Shown here piece after piece: positions 1-7,486 of a stretch of DNA of 28,746 nucleotides (position 1 is its first letter; each line of letters begins with the position of its first letter). The position numbers and the translations under genes were made by a program. Source of the stretch: Oscillospiraceae bacterium (GTDB lineage: Bacteria > Bacillota > Clostridia > Oscillospirales > Ruminococcaceae). The notes below the pieces were generated by a model that saw nothing but the letters and a program-made list of their open reading frames with translations, was not told the origin of the DNA and did not search any database. Location: assembly GCA_900757485.1 (NCBI GenBank), contig CAAEOA010000247.1, positions 1 through 28,746 on the forward strand. The letters are read 5' to 3'.

Positions 1-103
1 TCCCAATCCCAAAAAACTGTTTTCTTTAGCTAACTCTTGAATTCCTTAGTTATTTTGCAGAATCATTTGCTATTTTTTCATTTTTACTTAACAGTGCCAA
101 TCG
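1..103. other. AT-rich left edge, no gene recognised
   Basis: No convincing coding frame is seen here. The stretch is AT-rich and changes abruptly into recognisable VirD4/TraG-like coding sequence at about position 100. Conserved upstream parts of that family (Walker boxes, the central ATPase core) are absent, so the change of character probably marks a deletion or rearrangement junction inside a former conjugative element. What lies further left is outside the window. Confidence 0.4.
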
Positions 104-682
104 GTGGAGATGATGTATTCTGACTCCCGTTCCAGAAAATTATCCCTTGTCAGTATTATCCAGTCCTATCAGCAACTTGAAAAGAACTACGGAAAGGAGG
201 GTGCCGCCATTATACAGGACAACTGCCAGATTACGATTGCGGGCGGATTTGCGTCGACCTCGGAAACAGCGGATATTATTTCGAGAGTGCTTGGCACACG
301 AATGGTGATGACCGGCTCTGTGTCCTGCAGCAAAGGTGATCTCCATCACAGTCTTTACAGATGACAGAACGCTCACTGATGAGTGCAGACGAATTAAAGT
401 CGATGAAAAAGGGGGTTCATTGTGATGAAAACAGGAGCGCATCCGTTTATCTCAAAACTCAAGCTGTTCTTTGATTGGGGGATACAGTTTGATGCAGGAG
501 TGTATGAGCCGAAGGACAAGGCAACGAGGAGAGTTTCCTATACCAACCGGGAGATAATCGAGGAGGAAATTATGAGAAGATATCCGAGAATATGTAAAAT
601 GCCGGCAAAGAAAAAACGGGTGCATCAAACCGGCGGTCAGGCGCTGAAACAAGCAGATGAACTGAAATTGAAAACAGAATGA
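104..682 (+). pseudogene. VirD4/TraG-type conjugation coupling protein, C-terminal remnant with two frameshifts
   Basis: Intact relatives are membrane ATPases that deliver relaxase-bound DNA to the type IV secretion channel. The reading frame from 104 shows the family segment SIIQSYQQLEKNYGKEG followed by DNCQITIAGGFASTSETADI, matching the C-terminal part of Tn1549/CTn-type VirD4 proteins. It stops at 362-364, but the expected continuation (QMTERSLMSADELKSMKKG) is readable from 358 in another frame. The expected end (FIVMKTGAHP... to the stop at 680-682) is back in the first frame from about 416. The two lesions, near 355 and 413, fit small indels that together restore the frame. The N-terminal two thirds with both Walker motifs are missing. 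Family match is by memory of conserved segments; the frame changes are seen directly. Confidence 0.8.
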
Positions 683-954
683 AGGAAGTGATTACAATAT
701 CCTATTTCAGAAAATTATATGAAAATGACGAACTGCCGCATAGAGCGAAGCTCGTCTATATCTATCTGTTTGACCGTTGTGACATTGAGAAAAAGGCGTG
801 GCCGAGTGTAAGGCGGATTGCAAAGGACTTATCTATCTCCGAAAAGACGGTCCGGCGTGCCATTAAGGATTTGGAGAGAGCAAGGCTTGTCCACAAGGAA
901 TATGCTTATCGGGGTAACGGCTCGTTTACGAGCAACCGCTATTACCTGCTTTGA
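679..954 (+). CDS. Small helix-turn-helix protein of a conjugative element
   Basis: A 91-residue protein starting with ISYFRKLYENDELPHRAK and carrying a winged-helix/HTH segment at about residues 40-70 (IAKDLSISEKTVRRAIKDLE), the pattern of the HTH_36/replication-initiator-like family. Its ATG overlaps the stop of the VirD4 remnant (ATGA), so the two were once translationally coupled. Small HTH proteins of this type sit beside VirD4 in Tn1549-like integrative elements, where they are presumed to be regulators; the exact role is not known to me. The frame is intact and of plausible full length although the neighbour is broken. A hairpin follows at 975-1008. It may still be translated, but without its element it probably has no function. 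Confidence 0.75.
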   Translation: MKEVITISYFRKLYENDELPHRAKLVYIYLFDRCDIEKKAWPSVRRIAKDLSISEKTVRRAIKDLERARLVHKEYAYRGNGSFTSNRYYLL

Positions 955-974
955 AAGTATTGCCGCAATATCAA

Positions 975-1008
975 GGGACTGCTGCGCCTATTCGGTGACA
1001 GCAGTCCC
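975..1008 (+). terminator. Hairpin after the element HTH gene, probable terminator
   Basis: Perfect 10-bp arms, GGGACTGCTG at 975-984 and CAGCAGTCCC at 999-1008, enclose a 14-nt loop. Within the loop CGCC and GGTG can extend the stem if one A bulges. It lies 21 bases after the HTH stop codon. The following bases are only moderately T-rich, so as an intrinsic terminator it would be weak or has decayed. Confidence 0.6.
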
Positions 1009-1069
1009 CTATCAATTTGACATCCCAAAGAAGGTCTTAATTTATTAAGGATTACAGCAGAAAGAAAAA

Positions 1070-1247
1070 TCAGCAGATTTTTTTAGCAGAATCACGTTTA
1101 ATTAATTTTACAGGAAGGGGTGTACTGGAGTACTGATAGCTGGGGTTGTTATAGGATGACAACATGATTTTTGCGGCAACATAGCCCACTTCTTTTACTG
1201 TCTGGTCAATCGTTGTCAATTTTATTGAAATTTTCTCCTGCTCGATT
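1070..1247 (-). pseudogene. LacI/GalR-family regulator, orphan C-terminal fragment
   Basis: Read on the minus strand, a frame without a start codon gives LTTIDQTVKEVGYVAAK, then about 12 residues on STPLPVKLIKRDS, ending at the stop complementary to 1070-1072. This is the hallmark end of LacI-family effector domains: an LTT(V/I)xQ strand, a helix with G.xAAxxL, then LP.xLxxRxS. The DNA-binding domain and most of the effector domain are absent, and a stop codon in the same frame lies just upstream, at about 1256. It differs clearly from the end of the intact LacI protein at 5989-7002, so it is the tail of a second regulator. It sits directly behind the broken GH78-like gene in the same direction, consistent with a local regulator lost by deletion. 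Confidence 0.7.
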
Positions 1248-1271
1248 GATGTTGAATGGCGGCGTTAATGC

Positions 1272-3315
1272 CTAACTTGGTAAATACTGGCTATCTGATT
1301 GATTCAGAATACTGACAGTGCCTTTTTCATTGTCGATATTTACGGTGACAATGCCATTTTTTGCCGGAAAACAGCAATTCATCTTTTTAAACAAAGATTT
1401 ATCATAGTTAAGCCGGAATGTCTGATAACCATCGTCCGTTTCGATTCCCATGAAGTAACGAAATGCGATGGTAGCAGGTGCACCGCTCCATGCGTGGTTT
1501 TTTGTGCCCAAAATATTGAAATCTTCCCAAAGCGTAGAGTTTTGGTTTTTTGCAAGATTATAATAGCGGGACATCATACGGTGGTAGGCGTCTTTACGAT
1601 AATCCATTTTATATAAGGCAGTGAGAATATAGTTTTCCATATATACAGTCGCATTGAAAACCGAGAGCAGTATGGTGTGAATTTGGGGATAGTTCTCCTC
1701 TTTACAGAGACCGGCTAATACTGCCATGGCATTGGCACGATCATCCACAATCCCCTTGGAGGAATAATAGCCGCCTTGAAAATAACAGCGATCAAAGTTC
1801 AGTAAAATACTTTCAGCACGTTCTGCCAGGAAAGAATCGAAGCGGTGATCACCTAAGATGTCTGCCATTTTTTGTGCAAACTTTAGCGGAGTAATACCAT
1901 GCGTTTTCCAACACATCTTCGTCCACATTGTACAGGTGATCAAACCATCTCCAGTTTCCGTTTCGCCCGATAACCAGTCCGCCATCATTGAGATTCCACA
2001 ACATTAAGTAGCGCACGGCCGGCTCAAAGGTCCATAGCAAAACTTCAGTGTCGCCGGTGTTACGATAATATTCCGCTATAAATCCCATTTCGCTGATTGC
2101 ATTTAAGCTTTGGGCAGGCAGCTCACTGAAATGGACTCCCGGAACATTGCCGACCAGAACATCTCCTTTACGCAGGTGGATGAAATCCGAGATCGCCTTT
2201 TTTGCCAGTTTTTGCGCGTTGCTGTCCATCAGGTAGAAGACCTGCGGCATTTGTACCGAAACATCTCCGATCCACTGACCGCGTTCTCTGTCAGGACAGT
2301 CCATAAAGTTGTCCCTCATACAGACATATAGGGTGTTCGCCGATTTTTTTACCAGGGTATTTAATATTTCATCATCATAGGTAAACGAACCGATGATATC
2401 GGTATCATAACCGCTGCTCCGATAACCCAGACAGAGGATTTTGACCGATTCGCTGAAACTGTAGATGATCTGCTCTCCAAATAAATAGTTCAAAGCATCA
2501 AAACGGTTTAAGCCCGGCTTGCAGGTATATTCGATCCGATGTCCACGATATTGGTGCATCTCGTCTCCGGGACCGCCGTTGACAAGGTAACGATCCGAGC
2601 AGATGTCGATGACTTCCCCGCCTTTCGCTTCTACTTCCAAGTAAGGCAGAAACTGGGTGGATACCGGCAGGGAAAGAACGGCCTTTCCGTCCTTGATCGG
2701 AATGTTGGAAAAACAGCAGAGGTCGCCACGACGATGGAGTGGGATCGGTCTGAGCAGCTGTTCGCCCCAAACATCATTGGAATAGACGGATGCCGGATGC
2801 ATCTTGCCGTCGTCAAAATTAGGGTCTAGAAAATCCATGTCTAAATTAGCATTAAATCCGATATTATGTCCTCCGTAAAGAAAAGAGGGATTTGGTTCAC
2901 CTGTCTGATAATATGCCGGGTGGCGCAGGCAAAGAAAATCCGGACCGCTGAAAAGTCCAAGTGTTTCGCACTCGAAGATCCAACCGGCGCGGGTGCTGTT
3001 TGTGTTGTTTCTGCCTTCATTCCCGTAGAACCAACTGATGCAGACAAGATCATTTTTGCCGGTTTGCAGACAGGACGCCAGATCAAAACGATCTGCGTAT
3101 CCGCAACCGGGTAAGCTTTCCCGGAACAAGCCGCCTTCAAAAACCGCCATTTTTCCGTTGATGAACAGCCAATATTTAGTGTCTGCCGCTGCGTATGATA
3201 TTGCAGTATCCGGAACTTTATCCAACATAAATGTTTTTCGAAATACGACAGTGTCATTCGGAATTGTATTTTCTTTTTCCCAGATCCATTCCGCCTGGAA
3301 CTGATGCTCTTCCAT
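1272..3315 (-). pseudogene. GH78-like alpha-L-rhamnosidase, frameshifted
   Basis: Relatives are six-hairpin (alpha/alpha)6-barrel glycosidases releasing alpha-L-rhamnose. From the ATG at 3313-3315 the first frame gives 488 residues: an N-terminal beta-sandwich beginning AEWIWEKEN, then the barrel with the signature DNFMDCPDRERGQWIGD at about residues 333-350, which holds the acidic residues of the active-site region. It reads well up to WFDHLYNVDEDVLENAWYYSA, then loses homology. The continuation (LKFAQKMADILGDHRF...) is in another frame, which runs to a stop at 1272-1274. The junction is near 1884-1890 and fits loss of a CT dinucleotide or gain of one base. No signal peptide is seen. The C-terminus stops soon after a strand-like NIDNEKGTVSIL and may be short for the family. 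Base composition looks richer in G+C than the GH3 gene and the main operon. Confidence 0.75.
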
Positions 3316-3510
3316 TTTTATTATTTTCCAATCATTTGAAATATGTCAATTTGTGTTAGGATAAAATTTATAGTCTATATAATATATACAAAGTTTCACT
3401 TTATCCACGGGTGTTGTTATGCAGAGCAAGTCAGAAATGCTGCAATCCGGAGATTTATGCGCTGCATTTTAAAAAACATCTCCGCAAGTTATTGACCCTG
3501 TTATTGTTCA

Positions 3511-3540
3511 CTCTCCGTCAATTCATGAATTGACGGAGAG
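3511..3540. terminator. Perfect 30-bp palindrome downstream of the GH3 gene
   Basis: Arms CTCTCCGTCAATTCA (3511-3525) and TGAATTGACGGAGAG (3526-3540) are exact reverse complements without a spacer; the RNA would fold with a minimal loop around the central CATG. It lies 33 bases beyond the GH3 stop and about 195 bases before the GH78-like start. No T-run follows on either strand, so it may be an RNA-stabilising 3' hairpin or a protein-binding palindrome rather than a standard intrinsic terminator. Confidence 0.5.
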
Positions 3541-3573
3541 AAGATTAATATATTTTTGAAATCAACATAGCGT

Positions 3574-5820
3574 TTATTTGGTATATGAAGGAAATATTTG
3601 ATTGTCTGTGGAGATTTTAAATTCTCCTGTAAGTCCCATTGATGAGTCGTGACCGATTTGAATGCGAAATGTTCCTGGTTCGACAATATACTGCATCTCG
3701 TTATCGTAAAAACCCAAATCCCAGTAGTCAACTCGGATGGTTACCTTTTTCACATCGGCTGGTTCCAGCCATATTTTTTGATAGCCTTTCAGTTCCAGCA
3801 CGGGGCGGCAACGGCTTGAGACTAAATCGTGGATATATAGTTGTACTGTCTCTTCCCCAGCAAAAGCGCCAGTATTTTTTACATCTACGGATACTTCGAT
3901 ATAGGAGTCAAATTGGAAGATTTGTAAGTTATGATATGTATATGAAGTATAGCTTAGTCCGAATCCAAACGGAAAGAGTGGTGTTAAAGGAACATCCAAA
4001 TATTTACTGGAAAAGCGGGCATCAGATATAGGACGGCCGGTATTGGTATGATTATAATAAAGAGGACATTCGCCGGATTTGTTGGGAAAAGTGGTGGTTA
4101 ATCTGCCGCTTGGATTATAGACGCCAAAAAGAATATCACTTAAAGCGTTCCCTGTTTCTGTTCCAAGATGCCATGCTTCTATTACGGCATCGGATCGCTT
4201 AATAATAGAAGGAATAGCAAGAGGTCTTCCGTTAAAAAGAATGGTGATAAGCGGAATATTATACATAGATGCTGCTTCTATCATTTCACGCTGAGAGTTT
4301 GATACTGTAATTTCTGATAATGAAGAGGCTTCTCCGCTGAAATCTGCCAGTTCGCCTACCGCTGCAACAATAACGTCTGCACCTTTTACCACTTTGTTTA
4401 GTTGAGAACGGTTAAACGCCATAACAGGACCGGAACAGGGAAGATAACAAACATCGGCTCCGGTTTGTTTCAAACCTTCTTGTAGAGTTATGACATCCTC
4501 CGAATGCCCTTGTAAATTCCATGTTCCGAGCATTTCATTGGCGTTTTGAGCAAGCTCACCTATTAAGGCGATTTTCATTTTCTTTTTCAGGGGAAGCACG
4601 TTATTGTTCTTTAATAAGACAACAGAACGTGCCGCTGCGTTTCGAGCAATTTTTCTATGTTCAGCACATAATAAAACTTGTTTTTCTTTATGAGGCTGTG
4701 TATAAGGGTGCTCAAATAATCCTTTGACAAATTTAATACGCAGAATATGTCTTACTGCCGAATCAATGGCATCCATTGTTACAGAACCGTTTTCTACTGA
4801 TTCGCCTAAATTTTGTATGTAACATGCAGAACACATGTCCATGTCAACACCGGATAGTAGTGACTGTTCGGCTGCATTTGAACGATTTGCAGCAGTACCA
4901 TGGTTGATGCATTCCATGATTGCATTGGCATCACTGACAGTAAAGCCTTCAAACCCGAATTTTTTTCTTAAAATTTCTTGAAGGAGGTAACGGTTGGCAG
5001 TACAAGGAACACCGTTAATATCGTTAAAAGCAGGCATAACCGTTGCTACGCCAGCTTCGACAGCTGCACGAAATGGCGGCAGATAAACTTCTGCCAGTGT
5101 TTGCAGACTAATGTCCACAGAATTATAGTCTCTACCGCCGATGGCTCCGCCATATGCTGCAAAATGCTTTGCACAAGCGGCTAGTTTATCTTGCTCACCA
5201 AGGTGGTCACCTTGAAAACCCTTTACTTTGGCTGCCGCCATGCGCGAGGTGAGATAGGGGTCCTCTCCTCCTCCCTCAGCAATTCTTCCCCAACGGGCAT
5301 CACGTGCGATGTCGACCATAGGTGCAAAAGTCCAATGGATACCTTGAGCTGAAGCTTCTTTGGCGGCAACAGAAGCAGTCTCTTCCCATAATTTCTCATC
5401 CCAAGAACATGACTCTCCAAGAGGAATAGGAAATATAGTTCGTTGACCGTGAATAACGTCAAGTCCAAAAAGGAGAGGAATACCCAAACGGGACTCATTT
5501 ACTGCAATTCGTTGTAAATGATTACAGTGTTCCGTGCCAATTACGCCCAGAAAAGAACCTATTTTTCCTGCTCGAATATCATCCTCTTGTTGATCCCAGA
5601 CGGTTCCGTCAATTGCTTTTTGGTATTCTTCTTGCGAAATTCTACCCTCATCAAATAACTTTTTTTGTTCTGCTAAAGAAATTTCAAAACCACCTACTGC
5701 AGATGGTCCGACCTGGTTCAACTGCCCTATTTTTTCTTCTAATGTCATTTTTGCTAACAAAATATCTATTTTTTTTTCAACATCGCAACATACAAATTGC
5801 TTTTGTTTAGATTGTTTCAT
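3574..5820 (-). CDS. GH3 beta-glycosidase (BglX-like), cytoplasmic
   Basis: A 748-residue three-domain GH3 enzyme, expected to release beta-linked glucose or xylose from the non-reducing end of imported oligosaccharides. Visible features: the opening MTLEEKIGQLNQV; LGIPLLFGLDVIHGQRTIFPIPLG of the TIM barrel; the K-H motif AKHFAAYGG near residue 218; the nucleophile in FTVSDANAIM (Asp297); the second-domain segment GEASSLSEI, which holds the usual acid/base Glu; PLFPFGFGLSYTSY; and a C-terminal Fn3-like domain (VSVDVKNTGAFAGEETVQLYIHD). The frame is open 32 codons further upstream, but the ATG at 5818-5820 has a good AAAGG site nine bases before it and starts where family homology begins. There is no signal peptide. 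It lies 168 bases behind lacI on the same strand, probably co-transcribed. The exact sugar specificity cannot be read from sequence. Confidence 0.9.
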   Translation of the reverse strand: MKQSKQKQFVCCDVEKKIDILLAKMTLEEKIGQLNQVGPSAVGGFEISLAEQKKLFDEGRISQEEYQKAIDGTVWDQQEDDIRAGKIGSFLGVIGTEHCNHLQRIAVNESRLGIPLLFGLDVIHGQRTIFPIPLGESCSWDEKLWEETASVAAKEASAQGIHWTFAPMVDIARDARWGRIAEGGGEDPYLTSRMAAAKVKGFQGDHLGEQDKLAACAKHFAAYGGAIGGRDYNSVDISLQTLAEVYLPPFRAAVEAGVATVMPAFNDINGVPCTANRYLLQEILRKKFGFEGFTVSDANAIMECINHGTAANRSNAAEQSLLSGVDMDMCSACYIQNLGESVENGSVTMDAIDSAVRHILRIKFVKGLFEHPYTQPHKEKQVLLCAEHRKIARNAAARSVVLLKNNNVLPLKKKMKIALIGELAQNANEMLGTWNLQGHSEDVITLQEGLKQTGADVCYLPCSGPVMAFNRSQLNKVVKGADVIVAAVGELADFSGEASSLSEITVSNSQREMIEAASMYNIPLITILFNGRPLAIPSIIKRSDAVIEAWHLGTETGNALSDILFGVYNPSGRLTTTFPNKSGECPLYYNHTNTGRPISDARFSSKYLDVPLTPLFPFGFGLSYTSYTYHNLQIFQFDSYIEVSVDVKNTGAFAGEETVQLYIHDLVSSRCRPVLELKGYQKIWLEPADVKKVTIRVDYWDLGFYDNEMQYIVEPGTFRIQIGHDSSMGLTGEFKISTDNQIFPSYTK

Positions 5821-5912
5821 AAATTTCTGCCTTTCATGGAATATAAACGCAATTTTACGGACCGTTTTTATATTGGTACGAGGTCTTTCAAAAAAAGTCA
5901 GCATGGACTTGT

Positions 5913-5946
5913 ACATTGTTACTGTTATTTAGACTGAAAACAATGT
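5913..5946. repeat. Inverted repeat between lacI and the GH3 gene
   Basis: ACATTGTT at 5913-5920 and AACAATGT at 5939-5946 are exact reverse complements with an 18-nt spacer. In the lacI transcript they could form a modest stem between the lacI stop and the GH3 ribosome binding site. It could attenuate read-through or bind a regulator; the arms are short and AT-rich, so chance is possible. Confidence 0.3.
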
Positions 5947-5988
5947 TCGCATTAAAATATCTGCGCCGAAAGAAAGATAAAATAAGAC

Positions 5989-7002
5989 TCATTTACAAGG
6001 GGGTGCAGTAGATTGTCCTATGTACAATGACACAGTTGCTTTGTAAAAGCCCGTAATGCCGGATCGTATGTTATTTAAAAGCATTTCGCAAGCTTTCTTA
6101 CCAAAGTCTTGCGTGTTATGACTGACTGAAGTGATGGAAGGAGACCAACACTGGCTGTAAATCAAATTGTCAAATCCAACAACAGAAATATCCTTGGGGA
6201 CAGAGAGTCCGGCCTCATGAAACGCCTTGATGGCGCCGATTGCCATTAAGTCGTTCGTACAAATTACGGCAGTAAATTCCTTGCCGGACATCAAGAGCTT
6301 CTTTGCTATTTGATACCCATCATTGATACCGCTTTTATAAAGCAAATCCAATTTTACCACATTTTGGCGAGGATTAGAAACACCGTGTTTTTCCAGTTCT
6401 TTCAAAAAAACTCGTTCTCTGGAATCTGATTGTTCTATTCCTTGTAAGGCACTTAAATATATGATTTTTCGATGTCCTAAATCATAGAGATGATTGTGTG
6501 CCAAAAGCATTCCTTCACCGTAGTTGCCATCTAACAAAGAAATTCTTTTTAAGTCGATGTCATCGATGCCGCCCGAAACAATTTTAATTCCCGCATCAGC
6601 AAGATCATATAATTTTTCTATGTGAAATTTATCTGGCAGCGCTAATATCAATAATCCATCTATCCGCCTGCTGATGAAAGTATCAAAATATCCGTCCAGG
6701 TTGTTTTGACCTGAACAAATATTGATAAAATAGCCGTTTTTTACTGCTTCGTTTTCAAATCCAAGAACAATTTCACCATAATATGGATTTAATATGTTGT
6801 CAAAAACAATTCCAAGCTGATGAGTTTCACTTTTTACCATGCTGCGAGCAATCATATCAGGTTTGTAACCTAATTTTTTAACAGCAGCATGAACCCGTTG
6901 TACTGTTGCATCAGAAAAGTGACGGGTACCATTTAATACATAGGACACTGTAGCATTAGAAACTCCGGCTTCACGTGCTACATCTTCTCTGGTTACGCGC
7001 AT
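5989..7002 (-). CDS. LacI/GalR-family transcriptional regulator
   Basis: A 337-residue one-component sugar sensor. Residues 4-25 (TREDVAREAGVSNATVSYVL) are the LacI helix-turn-helix, followed by the hinge region and a periplasmic-binding-protein-like effector domain opening with LGIVFDNILNPYYGEIVLG and containing FTAVICTNDLMAIGAIKAFHEAG and ISVVGFDN. The ATG at 7000-7002 is chosen because the HTH begins there and AAAGGAG lies 11 bases upstream; the frame is open 21 codons further but without a better site. It is transcribed leftward ahead of GH3 and divergently from the 20-kb glycan operon, so both are its natural targets. The ligand is probably a breakdown product of the imported glycan. Whether it represses or activates cannot be read from sequence. 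Confidence 0.92.
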   Translation of the reverse strand: MRVTREDVAREAGVSNATVSYVLNGTRHFSDATVQRVHAAVKKLGYKPDMIARSMVKSETHQLGIVFDNILNPYYGEIVLGFENEAVKNGYFINICSGQNNLDGYFDTFISRRIDGLLILALPDKFHIEKLYDLADAGIKIVSGGIDDIDLKRISLLDGNYGEGMLLAHNHLYDLGHRKIIYLSALQGIEQSDSRERVFLKELEKHGVSNPRQNVVKLDLLYKSGINDGYQIAKKLLMSGKEFTAVICTNDLMAIGAIKAFHEAGLSVPKDISVVGFDNLIYSQCWSPSITSVSHNTQDFGKKACEMLLNNIRSGITGFYKATVSLYIGQSTAPPCK

Positions 7003-7067
7003 TACTATAAGAACTCCTTTCAAAAAGCAAACAATTGCTACATGTGTAGTATAATGTAAAAACAAAA

Positions 7068-7087
7068 GATTTTTTAACTAAAAAATC
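7068..7087. promoter_or_regulatory. AT-rich inverted repeat in the lacI leader
   Basis: GATTTTTTA (7068-7076) and TAAAAAATC (7079-7087) are exact reverse complements around a 2-nt centre. It lies between the predicted lacI -10 box and the lacI start, so it is transcribed. It could be an operator for autoregulation or a weak hairpin; on the minus strand it is followed by a T-rich run, which would suit weak attenuation. Confidence 0.35.
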
Positions 7088-7133
7088 CAATAATTTCATA
7101 TAGAAACATAGAGCATATTTCCCTTTCTTTATA

Positions 7134-7162
7134 ATTATAACTTTTTTTTATCTAATGGTCAA
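7134..7162 (-). promoter_or_regulatory. Sigma-A promoter of lacI
   Basis: On the minus strand TTGACC (complement of 7157-7162) is followed after exactly 17 bp by a perfect TATAAT (complement of 7134-7139). The predicted start near 7127 gives a leader of about 125 bases before the lacI ATG at 7002. The match is seen directly; activity is inferred. Confidence 0.75.
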
Positions 7163-7165
7163 GTC

Positions 7166-7200
7166 TTTTTTGCTACTTTTTTAAAAAATAGTAGCAAAAA
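7166..7200. promoter_or_regulatory. Inverted repeat between the divergent promoters, candidate operator
   Basis: TTTTTGCTACT (7167-7177) and AGTAGCAAAAA (7190-7200) are exact reverse complements; the 12-nt centre is itself nearly palindromic (T-run then A-run). It abuts the -35 box of the lacI promoter. The arms begin with T and end with A on both strands, the opposite of an intrinsic terminator, so a protein-binding site or curved DNA element is more likely. GCTAC recurs at 7037-7041 in a smaller repeat (CTACA and TGTAG, 7038-7049). Confidence 0.4.
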
Positions 7201-7213
7201 TAAGCTGGAAAAC

Positions 7214-7238
7214 GACTATATTTATTGTTTATATAGTC
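7214..7238. repeat. Short inverted repeat in the divergent intergenic region
   Basis: GACTATAT (7214-7221) and ATATAGTC (7231-7238) are exact reverse complements with a 9-nt spacer, about 95 bp upstream of the -35 box of the main operon promoter. It could be an upstream binding site; AT-rich sequence makes chance symmetry fairly likely. Confidence 0.3.
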
Positions 7239-7332
7239 ATAAGAAAAAGTATCTTTGTAAGCATATAGAATATAATAGCTAAAAAAAGAAAAATAAAAAA
7301 GATAAATTTTAAAACAAATTATATGTTTTCTA

Positions 7333-7361
7333 TTGACAAATATTTTGATATAGGATATACT
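7333..7361 (+). promoter_or_regulatory. Strong sigma-A promoter of the main glycan operon
   Basis: A perfect -35 box TTGACA (7333-7338) is followed after exactly 17 bp by TATACT (7356-7361). Transcription is predicted to start near 7368, leaving a leader of about 120 bases before the ATG at 7487. No other promoter of similar quality was noticed within the twelve-gene plus-strand operon, so this one probably drives most of it. Confidence 0.8.
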
Positions 7362-7395
7362 GATGACAAAAGAAAGCAAATTTATGACCACACGA

Positions 7396-7418
7396 GTAAC
7401 TAACGCGCTTGCGATTAA
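7396..7418. promoter_or_regulatory. GC-rich patch in the operon leader, possible LacI operator
   Basis: In an otherwise AT-rich leader the bases TAACGCGCTTGCGATTA form an isolated GC-rich core with short imperfect symmetry (CGC-TT-GCG, TAA...TTA). It lies about 30-50 bases after the predicted transcription start, where a LacI-family roadblock operator would be effective. The symmetry is poor, so this is only a candidate. Confidence 0.2.
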
Positions 7419-7486
7419 TTTTTGCTCGTTGGTTATAAATTCAGGTAAGTTTCATTACATATTTTATATTGTTAGGAGGAGTATTG

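Noticed and set aside
1849..1990. Programmed frameshift in the GH78-like gene at the A6 run near 1865-1875.
   Set aside because: The homology switch occurs before the A-run, near 1884-1890, and needs a +1 or -2 change; a simple dinucleotide loss explains it better. GH78 enzymes are not known to use recoding.
3340..3384. Promoter for the GH78-like gene on the minus strand (AT-rich TATA-like boxes).
   Set aside because: Several TATAAA/TATATT boxes occur but none has a reasonable -35 box at 16-18 bp, and the one TTGACA in the gap lies too close to the start codon.
5821..5916. Upstream extension of the GH3 protein by 32 residues.
   Set aside because: The added segment resembles neither a signal peptide nor GH3 sequence, and it covers the good AAAGG site of the ATG at 5818-5820.
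7166..7200. Inverted repeat considered as a bidirectional intrinsic terminator.
   Set aside because: On both strands the 3' arm ends in A rather than T, so neither transcript would have the U-run needed; a regulatory site is more plausible.
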